64,000 bases of DNA, from positions 434,001-498,000 of the forward strand of contig JBGAGE010000004.1 in NCBI GenBank assembly GCA_044226865.1. The letters run 5' to 3'. The notes beneath the pieces were generated by a model. The model worked only from the letters and a program-made list of their open reading frames with translations, was not told where the DNA came from and did not search any database. Position numbers and translations under genes: made by a program. Positions 16,678 to 25,066 of the stretch are shown in pieces (position 1 is the first letter of the stretch; each line of letters starts with the position of its first letter). This DNA is from TMP-86 sp044226865. GTDB taxonomy: Bacteria; Pseudomonadota; Gammaproteobacteria; Steroidobacterales; Steroidobacteraceae.

Positions 16678-17793
16678 CTATAGCTTCACCAGGAGTTGAA
16701 CTCCCGCCGAATCCTGCGTGCTCTGCGCGACCCGTTCATGCATGAAGACCCGCCCATCCGAGAAATCGCGTCGAAGTTCCGTGCGTAGTTCCATATGCTT
16801 CGACAGGCGCAGGTCCACGGTGGCCGTCAACTCGCTCCAATGCTGGGCGATGCCGGTCCGGAAGCCATCCCGGTCGGAGAAATTCTCGGCACGCCATCCG
16901 ATCTTCCAGCGATCGGATATCGTGTAGTTGAAGTACACGGCCTGGCCCGACCATCGGGCGACGTGCCCGGCCTGACCTGCTTTGGCGATGTTCCGTTGCA
17001 CCGCCCAGTCGCAATTGACGGTAATGGTCAGTGATTTGGTGGCGCGCCAGGTTGCGACCACATCCAGCAAGCTGCGGCGGCCGACTCTGCCCGGATCGAC
17101 GGCATCGCCTGTCGGTTCCATCCCGATGTAGCCAGCTGCCGATAGGTCAAATCGCCCGCGATTTGCCGCCAGGCCGAGCTCCACCGTGCGCAATGGGTTG
17201 CGGCCGGGCAGGTGATCCCAGCCGTTATTCAGGCCCGCGTACAACGTCACCTGGTCCGTTGCGAAGAACGCCGTTCGTACGCCGATATGCGTGAACGGGG
17301 TGGCGTAGCCGAATAGGATGGAGCGAGAGAAGTTGAGATTCAAAGGGGACTGCAGATACTCCGCGCCAACCAGTGCGATGAGCTTGCCCGCCATCACCGT
17401 GTATCCGTCCGCCGCGTACTGGGCGAACGCTTGCGTCAGGTCCACTTTTGCTGATCCTGGGTACGATTCCATCGGCGCCATGCCGATGGAATCCTTTCCG
17501 AAATTCAAATCGAACCGTCCTCCGAAGCCTTGGGAGGGAAGGTATTCAACGCTCGTACCGATCCGCTGCAGCGACCAACCGTTGTCGACATCGAATACGC
17601 GATTGGCAACCTCGCTCGCGAATACGCCGGTCCCGGACAGACGGTTGTACGAGATCTCGCCGTAGGCGTCGAACTTGATGCCAGGTGATCCCGATACGAC
17701 GCCGGCCGATTGTGCCCGGCACGCGGGTGCCGCGCCTGCTCCCGCCGTGATGATCAGGCTCAGCAAGGCCAATTGACGGATCGCGCCCTTCAC
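16678..17793 (-). CDS. Outer-membrane beta-barrel protein (porin-like, BBP2/OmpL type)
   Basis: 371 residues with signal peptide (about 1-27) and alternating aromatic/polar strands such as KFDAYGEISYNRLSG, NFSRSILFGYATPFTHIG and VTLYAGLNNGWD, the pattern of the 'porin family/outer membrane beta-barrel' group with a narrow pore. The last residues LLVKL replace the usual terminal Phe. The start is GTG at 17793, which overlaps the stop of a short upstream frame (GTGA). Substrate unknown. Convergent to the sigma factor gene. Confidence 0.75.
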   Translation of the reverse strand: MKGAIRQLALLSLIITAGAGAAPACRAQSAGVVSGSPGIKFDAYGEISYNRLSGTGVFASEVANRVFDVDNGWSLQRIGTSVEYLPSQGFGGRFDLNFGKDSIGMAPMESYPGSAKVDLTQAFAQYAADGYTVMAGKLIALVGAEYLQSPLNLNFSRSILFGYATPFTHIGVRTAFFATDQVTLYAGLNNGWDHLPGRNPLRTVELGLAANRGRFDLSAAGYIGMEPTGDAVDPGRVGRRSLLDVVATWRATKSLTITVNCDWAVQRNIAKAGQAGHVARWSGQAVYFNYTISDRWKIGWRAENFSDRDGFRTGIAQHWSELTATVDLRLSKHMELRTELRRDFSDGRVFMHERVAQSTQDSAGVQLLVKL

Positions 17794-17867
17794 GGCATCG
17801 AATCCGTGGCGGCCATTCCTTGCAGGGCAAGGAAGGCAGGGTTGTCCATGACATCGACGCCGCCCAT
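17790..17867 (-). CDS. Possible 25-residue ORF coupled to the barrel gene
   Basis: A short frame starting at an ATG (17867) with GAGGAC upstream ends at a TGA overlapping the GTG start of the barrel gene by four bases (GTGA). The overlap is the arrangement used for translational coupling. The peptide (MGGVDVMDN... ending ATDSMP) resembles nothing I know, and an in-frame stop lies about 80 bases upstream of its ATG. It may be chance. Confidence 0.2.
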   Translation of the reverse strand: MGGVDVMDNPAFLALQGMAATDSMP

Positions 17868-18272
17868 GGTGTCCTCATCGGCTGCGCTGCATGTGCAGCA
17901 GGGCTACTCATGCAGAACGTTGAGGGCGGGCGAATCCGGACACCGAGGGTGGGGGCTTGCATCGCAGACCTGACTGAAGTGACAGATTCCCGCTCGGCGA
18001 TTTTGTGCTTCCATCCCAAGCAGACCTCTGGCGGCGGTTGAGCGCCATCCCTCCACGCAGCGACGTGCAAGTGGTGCCGTACGCGGCTGAAGCCCAATGG
18101 GATATGGAAGCCGAGATCATCATCAAATCGACGCGGGTGTTGCGGATTCCGACGAAGACATCCGCTGGATAACGAGGCGTTTTGCTTCGAGTTGCTGGGG
18201 AGCCTCGCCACTCGCGTAATTCCAGCCAAAATGGAATACCCGCTCCGTGGGAGCCGCATCGAAGCGGCCTGC

Positions 18273-18374
18273 AATGCCATGGCGGCGGTGTGGGCGAACG
18301 CCTATGTCGGGGCCGGCGGTACGCTGGGACCCGGCATGACCTATGGCTTCATTGCGGGCCGTCACGCCGCAACC
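18273..18374 (+). pseudogene. C-terminal remnant of an FAD-binding (fumarate reductase/ketosteroid dehydrogenase-like) protein
   Basis: The stretch reads ANAYVGAGGTLGPGMTYGF followed by IAGRHAA, which is the FAD-contacting C-terminal motif (YxGxGxTLGPxxTxGxIAGRxAA) of the FAD_binding_2 family that includes 3-ketosteroid dehydrogenases. The rest of a protein of 500 or more residues is missing. The intergenic region 17794-18417 otherwise holds no gene I can support; a second possible coding scrap at about 18045-18165 (IPPRSDVQVVPYA) I cannot assign. A 3-ketosteroid-dehydrogenase-like origin would fit the thiolase-like gene that follows. Confidence 0.55.
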
Positions 18375-18417
18375 TGCTACATTGATCGCCTTCGGTCATA
18401 CCGGAAGGCGTTGAGCC

Positions 18418-19593
18418 ATGCCCCATTCATTGCGCGGCCGCACCGCTATCGTCGGCGCCGCCGACACCGAGGTCGGCGTCATCAGGCACCTGGGCGCCAC
18501 CCAGTTGTGCGTCGACGCCATCCTGCGCGCCTTGGCCGACGCAGGCATCTCCAAGAACGAAGTGGACGGGCTCGTCACCTGCAATTCCATGGCCGAGCCG
18601 TACCTGTATCACGCCGAAGCCATGGCCGAATACCTGCAGATATTCCCCTCCTATTGCATGAGCATCGGCGCCGGTGGCGGCACCACGTTCACCGCGCTCC
18701 ACCAGGCGGCATCGGCGATCGAGAGCGGCATCTGCCACACCGTCGTCATTGCGATGGCCGACAGCCTGCGCTCGGGCATGACGCGCGAGAAGGCGCTGGC
18801 GATGCAATCGTCCTCCGGCCACCCGCAATTCGAGCGTCCCTACGGTCCGACGGTGCCGGCGTATTATGCGTTGATCGCGCAGGCCCACATGCATGAGTAC
18901 GGCACCACACCAGAGCACCTGGCCGCAGTCGCCGTCGCCACGCGCCAGCACGCCACACGCAACCCGGCGGCGCAGATGCGGGCGCCGCTCACGATCGAGG
19001 AGGTGCTCGGGAGTCGCATGATTGCGGACCCGCTGCACCTGCTCGACTGTTCGCTGGTGTCGGATGGAGGGGCGGCGGTGGTACTCACCGCGCGCGAGCG
19101 CGCAAAGGATTTCCGCCAACGGCCAGTGTTCCTGCTGGGCGTGGGTGAAGGGCATGGCCACGAGCACATCAGCGCGGCGCGCAGCCTGACCACTTCCGCC
19201 GCAGTGGAGTCGGGGCAGCGGGCCTATGCGATGGCGGGCGTCGGGCCTCGCGACATCGACTTCGCGCAACTCTACGACTGCTTCACGCCGGTGGTGCTGA
19301 TTGAGCTCGAGGACCTCGGGTTTTGCGCCAAGGGCGAGGCCGGACCGTTCGTGGCTACGGGGCATACCGCACCCGGCGGGTCGCTGCCAGTGAATACGCA
19401 TGGCGGACTGCTCTCGCACACGCATCCCGGTAACCCGGGGTCGATGTTTGCGTTGACGGAAGCTGTCACGCAGTTGCGCCGCTCGGCCGGTGAGCGTCAA
19501 CTTGCCAAGGCCGGCATTGGCCTGGTGCATGCCCAGGGCGGCATCATGTCCAGCCACTGCACACTCATCCTCGCTCAGGAAGATGCGGTATGA
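18418..19593 (+). CDS. Thiolase-like protein (lipid-transfer/SCP-x, probable retro-aldolase subunit)
   Basis: 391-residue thiolase-fold protein. The position of the usual nucleophilic Cys falls in IGAGGGTTFTAL and carries no Cys, while the conserved YDCFT block and NTHGG are present. Together with the DUF35 partner this is the layout of Ltp2-type aldolases, which cleave beta-hydroxyacyl-CoA side chains of steroids, rather than ordinary acetyl-CoA acyltransferases. The next gene overlaps by four bases (ATGA), so the subunits are made together. Steroid or isoprenoid chains as substrate are inference. Confidence 0.75.
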   Translation: MPHSLRGRTAIVGAADTEVGVIRHLGATQLCVDAILRALADAGISKNEVDGLVTCNSMAEPYLYHAEAMAEYLQIFPSYCMSIGAGGGTTFTALHQAASAIESGICHTVVIAMADSLRSGMTREKALAMQSSSGHPQFERPYGPTVPAYYALIAQAHMHEYGTTPEHLAAVAVATRQHATRNPAAQMRAPLTIEEVLGSRMIADPLHLLDCSLVSDGGAAVVLTARERAKDFRQRPVFLLGVGEGHGHEHISAARSLTTSAAVESGQRAYAMAGVGPRDIDFAQLYDCFTPVVLIELEDLGFCAKGEAGPFVATGHTAPGGSLPVNTHGGLLSHTHPGNPGSMFALTEAVTQLRRSAGERQLAKAGIGLVHAQGGIMSSHCTLILAQEDAV

Positions 19594-19997
19594 GTGACGT
19601 GGCGTTCAAGCCCATTCCTGAACCGACGCCGGAGACCGCCGAATATTGGGCCGGCGCCGCGCGGCAGGAACTCATGATCCAGCGTTGCACGCAGTGCGGC
19701 CGGCATCAGTTTCCTCCCCGCATGCTCTGCACGGCATGTTCCTCGCGCGAGGTCGAATGGGTTCGCGCACGGGGCTTGGCGGCCGTGCGCAGCTTCACCG
19801 TCGTACGCAGGCCGGTGTCCGAGGCCTTTGCCGGGGATGTGCCTTACGTCGTGGCGCTGGTCGTGCTCGATGAAGGCCCGACGCTGATGACCAACATCAT
19901 CGACTGCAAGCCTGATGAGCTGCGCATCGGGATGCGGGTGTCGGTACGCTTCGAGAAGCGGGCGCCCGCCATCCTGCTGCCGCAGTTCGCGCCATAG
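19590..19997 (+). CDS. DUF35 Zn-ribbon/OB-fold protein
   Basis: 135 residues with a rubredoxin-like zinc ribbon (CTQCGRHQFPPRMLCTAC, about residues 30-47) followed by an OB-fold. DUF35 proteins bind acyl-CoA and form a complex with thiolase-like partners such as Ltp2, supplying an acyl-CoA/dehydratase domain or stabilising the aldolase. The start codon overlaps the stop of the thiolase-like gene, which supports a stoichiometric complex. Confidence 0.85.
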   Translation: MSDVAFKPIPEPTPETAEYWAGAARQELMIQRCTQCGRHQFPPRMLCTACSSREVEWVRARGLAAVRSFTVVRRPVSEAFAGDVPYVVALVVLDEGPTLMTNIIDCKPDELRIGMRVSVRFEKRAPAILLPQFAP

Positions 19998-20104
19998 ACC
20001 TTTCCTGCAGCGCGGCGTTGTGCATTGTATGATGGCGCCCCGGGGAGCAATGGCGGGGACGGGATGCCGGTAAGCCATTGATTCAACTAATTAAGAGGCT
20101 ACCC

Positions 20105-20746
20105 GTGAGCATCATTGCCAAGCTGGTTCCGCGCGAAAATCGCTTCTTCGAGCTCTTCAATCAGCATGCGACCCTGGTGGCCGAGGCCAGCGTCGTCTTG
20201 TCGGGGTTGCTGCATGATTATCACGACGCCGCGAAGCGTGCCGCCGGCATCGCCCGCATCAGCGACCTGGAGCACGAGGCCGACCGCATCACCCATGAGA
20301 CGGTGGCCTTGCTGCAGACGATCTTCGTTACGCCGCTGGACCGGGACGACATTCATCGCCTGATCTCGCGCATGGACGACATCCTCGACCTGATGCAGGA
20401 CGCCGCCGAGTCGCTCCACCTGTATGACGTGCAGCAGGTGACCGAATTTGCGACCGAGCTGGCCGAGCTGTTGCAGAGCTGCTGCAAGCATGTGCAGGCC
20501 GCGGTCGCCTTGATGCGCAACATGCGCAATGCTCCTGAGGCGTTGAAGCTGTGCCGGGAAATCGACAAACTGGAGTCCCAGGCCGACCGCGTGATGCGTG
20601 CGGCCATTTCCAAGCTGTTTCGTGACGAGCCTGACATCCGTCAATTGATCAAGCTCAAGGCGATCTACGAGGTCTTGGAGGCAGCCACCGACAAGTGCCT
20701 GGACGTCGCCAATCTCATCGAAAACATCACGCTGCAGAACGCCTGA
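20105..20746 (+). CDS. DUF47/PhoU-like protein, partner of PiT
   Basis: 213-residue helical protein. The blocks FELFNQHATLVAEAS, DLEHEADRITHE and REIDKLESQADRV are the two three-helix PhoU-like repeats with their metal-coordinating E-x-x-x-D motifs. The GTG at 20105 is preferred over the TTG at 20078 because of AAGAGG just upstream and family alignment (xSxxxKLVPRENRFF). The gene precedes the phosphate transporter by 2 bases; such pairs regulate or support low-affinity phosphate uptake. Confidence 0.9.
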   Translation: MSIIAKLVPRENRFFELFNQHATLVAEASVVLSGLLHDYHDAAKRAAGIARISDLEHEADRITHETVALLQTIFVTPLDRDDIHRLISRMDDILDLMQDAAESLHLYDVQQVTEFATELAELLQSCCKHVQAAVALMRNMRNAPEALKLCREIDKLESQADRVMRAAISKLFRDEPDIRQLIKLKAIYEVLEAATDKCLDVANLIENITLQNA

Positions 20747-20748
20747 CT

Positions 20749-21750
20749 GTGTCCCCGGACCTGATCCTCACGGCGCTGGGGCTGCTCGTGCTGCTCGCGC
20801 TGGCATTTGATTTCCTGAATGGGTTCCACGATGCCGCGAATTCCATCGCGACGGTGGTTTCCACGCGGGTGCTCAAGCCCTACCAGGCCGTGGTCTGGGC
20901 CGCCTTTTTCAACTTCCTGGCGATCTATGTATTTTCGCCGAAGGTGGCGGCGACCATCGGTTCCGGGATCATCGGGCCGCATTTCGTCGATGATGCGGTG
21001 ATCTGCGGCGCGCTGGTCGGCGCGATCGCGTGGAACCTGGTGACCTGGTACTTCGGGATTCCTTCCAGTTCCTCGCACGCGCTGATAGGTGGCCTGATTG
21101 GCGCGGGGTTGGCCAAGGCCGGGCCGGATGCACTGCTCGCTCCCGGCATCATCAAGATCGCGGTTTTCATCGTGGTGTCACCGCTGCTCGGGTTGCTGAT
21201 CGGCGGCCTTCTGATGCTTGCCGTCAGTTGGATCTTCTTCCGGGTGTCGCCTGGCAAGCTGGACCGCTGGTTCCGGCGCGCGCAATTGTTGACCAGCGCG
21301 TTCTACAGCCTGGGCCATGGCGCCAACGATGCGCAGAAGACCATGGGCATCATCTGGCTGCTGTTGATGAGCCGCGGCCTTGCGACCAAGGAACATCTGC
21401 CGTTGTGGGTCATGGTGGCCTGCTATGCGGCGATTGCGATGGGCACGCTGATGGGCGGCTGGCGCATCATCAAAACCATGGGCCAGAAGCTGACGCCGCT
21501 GACACCGGCCAGCGGATCGGCGGCCTCGGCGGGCGGTGCGATCACCTTGTTCATCGCCTCCGGCTTCGGCATCCCGGTGTCCACCACGCACACCATCACC
21601 GGCGCCATCCTGGGCGCGGGCGCCGTGCAGAATCCTTCCCGCACGCGCTGGGACCTGGCCACCGGGCTCGTCTATGCGTGGATATTGACGATTCCCGCGG
21701 CCGGATTGATCGCTGCCCTGACGTATTTCATGGTGCGCGCACTGTTCTGA
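20749..21750 (+). CDS. Inorganic phosphate transporter, PiT family
   Basis: 333-residue polytopic membrane protein. Both PHO-4 signature repeats are present: FLNGFHDAANSIATVVSTR near residue 22 and GHGANDAQKTMGI near residue 190; SSSHALIGGLIGA and STTHTITGAILGAG are the paired helical hairpins. It imports metal-phosphate in symport with protons. Start is GTG, 2 bases after the DUF47 stop, so translation is probably coupled. Normal length for the bacterial single-unit form. Confidence 0.95.
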   Translation: MSPDLILTALGLLVLLALAFDFLNGFHDAANSIATVVSTRVLKPYQAVVWAAFFNFLAIYVFSPKVAATIGSGIIGPHFVDDAVICGALVGAIAWNLVTWYFGIPSSSSHALIGGLIGAGLAKAGPDALLAPGIIKIAVFIVVSPLLGLLIGGLLMLAVSWIFFRVSPGKLDRWFRRAQLLTSAFYSLGHGANDAQKTMGIIWLLLMSRGLATKEHLPLWVMVACYAAIAMGTLMGGWRIIKTMGQKLTPLTPASGSAASAGGAITLFIASGFGIPVSTTHTITGAILGAGAVQNPSRTRWDLATGLVYAWILTIPAAGLIAALTYFMVRALF

Positions 21751-21769
21751 ACGGGCATCGTGCCGTTGC

Positions 21770-22336
21770 TCACGGGATGACGCCCAACATCCGGCCGAAC
21801 CTGCGATAGGGATCGGGCACATCCTTCATCCGCTGATGCCGCTCCCGCTGCTCCGCCCGCACGCCGGGACTGGTCTGCACGCCGCAGCCTTCGACCAGCC
21901 GGTTCATCAGGTTGAACAGTCCACAGATGCTGATGGCATGGAACAGCGCCGTTTCGTCCCACCCCGCGGCGAACACCTGCTGCGAATCCGCATCGGTGAT
22001 GCGCGCAGGCGTGAGCGTCAACTTGCGAACGTAGGCGAGCAGCGGGTGCAGGCGCTGATCGACCTGTGCGGTCGCTGGATCGGCGCACAATTTTTCCAGT
22101 AGAGCAGGCTCGATGCCATGCACTTCGGCGACCAGGCGGTGCGCGCCTTCGCAGAAGGAACAGGCATTGAGCGCCGAGGTGTAGGCGGCCAGCAGTTCGC
22201 GCTCGCCGACAGTCAGCGGTGACGGTCCGCGCAGCAGCCTGTCGTGATACTCGAACAACGGCCCCACCGAATCGGCGAAGCGCACGAACACATCGGCCAG
22301 GCCCGGGTGCGGCGGTAGAGAGGGAAAGCGGCTCAT
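21770..22336 (-). CDS. Carboxymuconolactone decarboxylase/AhpD-like peroxidase-related protein
   Basis: 188 residues. The AhpD core NACSFCEGAHR (CxxC plus His three residues later) marks an alkylhydroperoxidase-like redox protein that uses the two cysteines to reduce peroxides or organic hydroperoxides. The start at 22336 follows GGAGGCACG. It is convergent with PiT and divergent from a lipoprotein gene. No partner thioredoxin or peroxiredoxin gene is nearby. Confidence 0.85.
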   Translation of the reverse strand: MSRFPSLPPHPGLADVFVRFADSVGPLFEYHDRLLRGPSPLTVGERELLAAYTSALNACSFCEGAHRLVAEVHGIEPALLEKLCADPATAQVDQRLHPLLAYVRKLTLTPARITDADSQQVFAAGWDETALFHAISICGLFNLMNRLVEGCGVQTSPGVRAEQRERHQRMKDVPDPYRRFGRMLGVIP

Positions 22337-22529
22337 CGTGCCTCCGATCTGTGGCGGACCGCTCTTGCCCGGCGAGCCGGTTGCATGTCCGATCTTCCAG
22401 AGCATCGACGGTGCGGTCGGCGGCAATGTACCGGCAATCCGATGGCGCGTACAAGCAGGCGCCGTTGCTTACCTTCGGCACGTTCCTTAGACTCGAAGCG
22501 ACCGTACCCGGTTTTTTTAGAAGAATCGA

Positions 22530-23264
22530 ATGCCGGTTGCACGCTGCGCCGCCATCATTGCCTGCCTGGGCCTGCTGCTGTTGTCTGGCTGCAGGGGCGT
22601 CTGTGCCGGCGACGCCCGCCGCGCGGAATCTGCGCTTGCCGCGCGGCCCGATCCGCACGGTTGGCCCGGCGATGCACGCGGGAGGCTTTTTGCGTTCGCG
22701 CAGTTGCAAGGCCTGAATGCCGAACTGCTGAGTCACGACAGCGCCACGGCGACTCTGGAACGTTGGTGTCTGCTGCATCGTCTGGCCTCACCCGCCCGGA
22801 TAGATGCCGAACGAGACCTGGGCCCTGAGCTTGCGCCCACCGTTGCCCAGCGGCGCGAGTTGGCGGTGAGCGATTCCGAGTTGGTTCGGCACCGCCACGT
22901 GCGGCTCAAATGCGGCACGCGCATAGTGTCCGAGGCGGACAACTGGTATGTCCCCGCCCGCCTGACGCCGGCGATGAACCATGAGCTCACGTCCACGAAC
23001 ACGCCATTCGGCAAGGTGGTGAAGCCATTGAAATTTCTGCGTCACACGCTCGAGTCGCGGCTCCTGTGGTCGCCGTTGCCGGAAAATTGGGAGATCGACG
23101 GCATTCCCGCGGGCCCGGCGCTGCTGGATGTGCCGGCGCGGGTTTTGCAACATCGCGCGCTCCTGCTCCTGCCGGATGGCACGCCATTCAGCGAAGTCGT
23201 GGAGACCTACACCCGTGAGTTGCTCGCGGCACCGAGCCCCGCCGGTGTACATTGTCGGCCATGA
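22530..23264 (+). CDS. Lipoprotein with a chorismate-lyase-like (UbiC/UTRA fold) domain
   Basis: 244 residues. Signal peptide with lipobox LSGC (Cys21) indicates an anchored lipoprotein. The domain block RHVRLKCGTRIVSEADNWYVPARL, then PFGKVVKPL and a late RALLLLPDGTPFSEV, follows the strand order of UbiC-like proteins, though the export makes a ubiquinone-pathway role unlikely. The next gene (DUF2891) starts four bases before this stop, so they are probably co-expressed. Confidence 0.6.
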   Translation: MPVARCAAIIACLGLLLLSGCRGVCAGDARRAESALAARPDPHGWPGDARGRLFAFAQLQGLNAELLSHDSATATLERWCLLHRLASPARIDAERDLGPELAPTVAQRRELAVSDSELVRHRHVRLKCGTRIVSEADNWYVPARLTPAMNHELTSTNTPFGKVVKPLKFLRHTLESRLLWSPLPENWEIDGIPAGPALLDVPARVLQHRALLLLPDGTPFSEVVETYTRELLAAPSPAGVHCRP

Positions 23265-24376
23265 ACATCACCCGCGTTCTGGTCTTCTCGTCGATCATGA
23301 TGTGGGCGGCAACTGCATTGCCGGCCCCGGTTGCATCTGGCCCGGCGTCACCGCCGGCGTTCGGTGCGGCGGAAATCGCCCCCTTCGCCAAGCTGGCCCT
23401 GACTTGCGTGCACCAGGAATATCCCAATCACATCTCGCACACGCTGCACAGCGATGCCGACGCAAAGCCGCCCCACGAGTTGACGCCCGCCTTCTACGGG
23501 TGCCTGGACTGGCATTCGGCGGTACATGGTCATTGGCTGCTGGCGCGCGCCACGCGCCTGCATCCGGATGCGCCGTTCGCCGCGGATGCGCGGGCGGCAT
23601 TGGCGCGGAGCCTGGCGCCCGGCAACATCGGCGGCGAAGTCGCCTATGTGACGGGGGAGGGACGCGCATCGTTCGAGCGGCCCTATGGCCTTGCCTGGGT
23701 GCTGCAACTCGCCAACGAACTGCATCAGTGGGACGATCCGCAAGCGCGGCAATGGGCCTCCACGCTCGAGCCGCTGGAGCAGGCGGCGGTGCAGAAGGTG
23801 TCGGCATGGTTGCCCAAGCTCCGTTATCCGATCCGCATCGGCGAGCATTCGCAGACGGCCTTCAGCCTGGGACTCATGCTCGACTGGGCGCGTGCGCGGA
23901 GTTCATTCACCTTCGCCTCCCTGATCGAGCGCAAGGCGCGCGAGTTCTACCTTGCGGACCGGAATTGCCCGTTGCGCTACGAGCCTTCGGGTGAGGACTT
24001 CCTGTCTCCCTGCCTGGCAGAAGCCGATCTCATGCGCCGAGTGCTGGGGCCTGCGCAGTATGCGGCCTGGCTCAAGGTGTTCCTGCCGCAGATCGGTACC
24101 AAGCATTGGCTCGATCCGGCCGTGGTGACCGACCGGAGCGATCCGAAGCTTGCGCATCTCGATGGCCTGAACCTCAGCCGGGCATGGATGCTGGAGGGCA
24201 TGGCTGCCGGACTGCCCAAGCGCGACCCGCGGGGAGCAAAGCTGCAGGCCGCGGCGCTGGCGCATCGGTCCGAGGCGCTGCCGGCCATCACCGGGCAGTA
24301 TTACGAAGGCGGCCATTGGCTGGGCACGTTCGCCACCTATCTCACGACTCGTGCTGGACTTGCGGACGCGCGCTGA
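23261..24376 (+). CDS. DUF2891 domain-containing exported protein
   Basis: 371 residues with a signal peptide. The conserved DUF2891 blocks are clear: QEYPNHISHTLHSD, FYGCLDWHSAVHGHW, IGEHSQTAFSLGLMLDWA and ADRNCPLRYEPSGEDFLSPCLAEADLM, in a helical (alpha/alpha barrel-like) protein. Function is unknown; the domain resembles glycoside-handling barrels. The ATG at 23261 is preferred over a TTG at 23252. It overlaps the lipoprotein gene end by four bases. Confidence 0.85.
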   Translation: MNITRVLVFSSIMMWAATALPAPVASGPASPPAFGAAEIAPFAKLALTCVHQEYPNHISHTLHSDADAKPPHELTPAFYGCLDWHSAVHGHWLLARATRLHPDAPFAADARAALARSLAPGNIGGEVAYVTGEGRASFERPYGLAWVLQLANELHQWDDPQARQWASTLEPLEQAAVQKVSAWLPKLRYPIRIGEHSQTAFSLGLMLDWARARSSFTFASLIERKAREFYLADRNCPLRYEPSGEDFLSPCLAEADLMRRVLGPAQYAAWLKVFLPQIGTKHWLDPAVVTDRSDPKLAHLDGLNLSRAWMLEGMAAGLPKRDPRGAKLQAAALAHRSEALPAITGQYYEGGHWLGTFATYLTTRAGLADAR

Positions 24377-24400
24377 GCGCGTCAGACGCCCAACAAATCC

Positions 24401-24566
24401 ATGGTGGAGCGTATGCTCGGCTGGGTGCTGCCGGGTGGTCTATGGCGCCGCAAATTGTCGCGGATGGACATGGGCGGCATCGGCCGCGGCATCATCGCGC
24501 GCGAGATGCGCTCCAAGCAGGTGTCGGATCTGCCGGCGCTAATCGCGATGGCTGTCGACGGCGGCG
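24401..24566 (+). pseudogene. Remnant of a DsrE/DsrF-like (DrsE_2) family gene
   Basis: The frame from 24401 reads MVERMLGWVLPGGLWRR, KLSRMDMGGIGRGI and SKQVSDLPALIAMA, the N-terminal and middle blocks of DsrE_2 proteins (FGWMLP..KLSxMxxGGxGxxxM..LPELI). The conserved C(T/Q)MSMDVMG block that should follow is absent: after about 55 residues the sequence is unrelated. It is a dead fragment, or at best a non-functional peptide. Confidence 0.5.
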
Positions 24567-25066
24567 AGGTTGCGCGCCATGGACGGGAATGCGTCGCCGC
24601 TGGTGATCACGGCTTTTTTGCCAATGCGATCGCGCGCCACAGGTTTTTTTTCTCGCCGTCGCTGACGAGCAGCAATTACCAGCTGCGTTATGTTCAATGC
24701 AGGAGGCTGCTCGGCGGCGTGCGTTGGCGCGTGAATTCGCGAGGCGCTGGCGGCGCTCATGCGCCGGATCGAAAACAAAATTCGCTGCCAAATGCGGGAA
24801 AAAACAGAAGCTTCAAGCGTAAATATAAAATATCTGGCGGCTTCAGCGCGCGTGTAATCGCGAGAATTGGCGTCCTGCGCGCATCTTCGCGTGTGCTGCG
24901 AACTGTCTGTAGTTGCGCACATGCATGTCTGCTAGTTAAGACAATTGAATTTATTTTTTGCGATGCCAATCATCGACGCACTTGAAAATTCATCGCTGGT
25001 GACTGCGCGGCCGTGTCGGCTCGAGTTGATCCTGAGGATGAAGTCGCCGCCAACGAGGATTGCATC
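24567..25066 (+). other. AT-rich non-coding stretch upstream of the beta-helix protein
   Basis: I see no gene here. From about 24770 to 24980 the base composition drops sharply relative to the neighbours (runs such as AAATATAAAATATC and TGAATTTATTTTTTGC). This resembles a promoter/nucleoid-protein binding region or recently acquired DNA. T-runs at 24615 and 24644 lie downstream of the DsrE remnant but I could not pair a convincing stem in front of them. Confidence 0.5.

Noticed and set aside
18045..18165. Possible coding scrap with IPPRSDVQVVPYA
   Set aside because: It looks protein-like but I could not assign it to a family, and the frame stops soon; mentioned only in the flavoprotein remnant entry.
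20027..20032. TATGAT as a promoter of the DUF47-PiT operon
   Set aside because: No -35 at suitable spacing; kept out of the features for lack of support.
24610..24655. T-runs after the DsrE remnant as terminators
   Set aside because: No stable stem precedes them.
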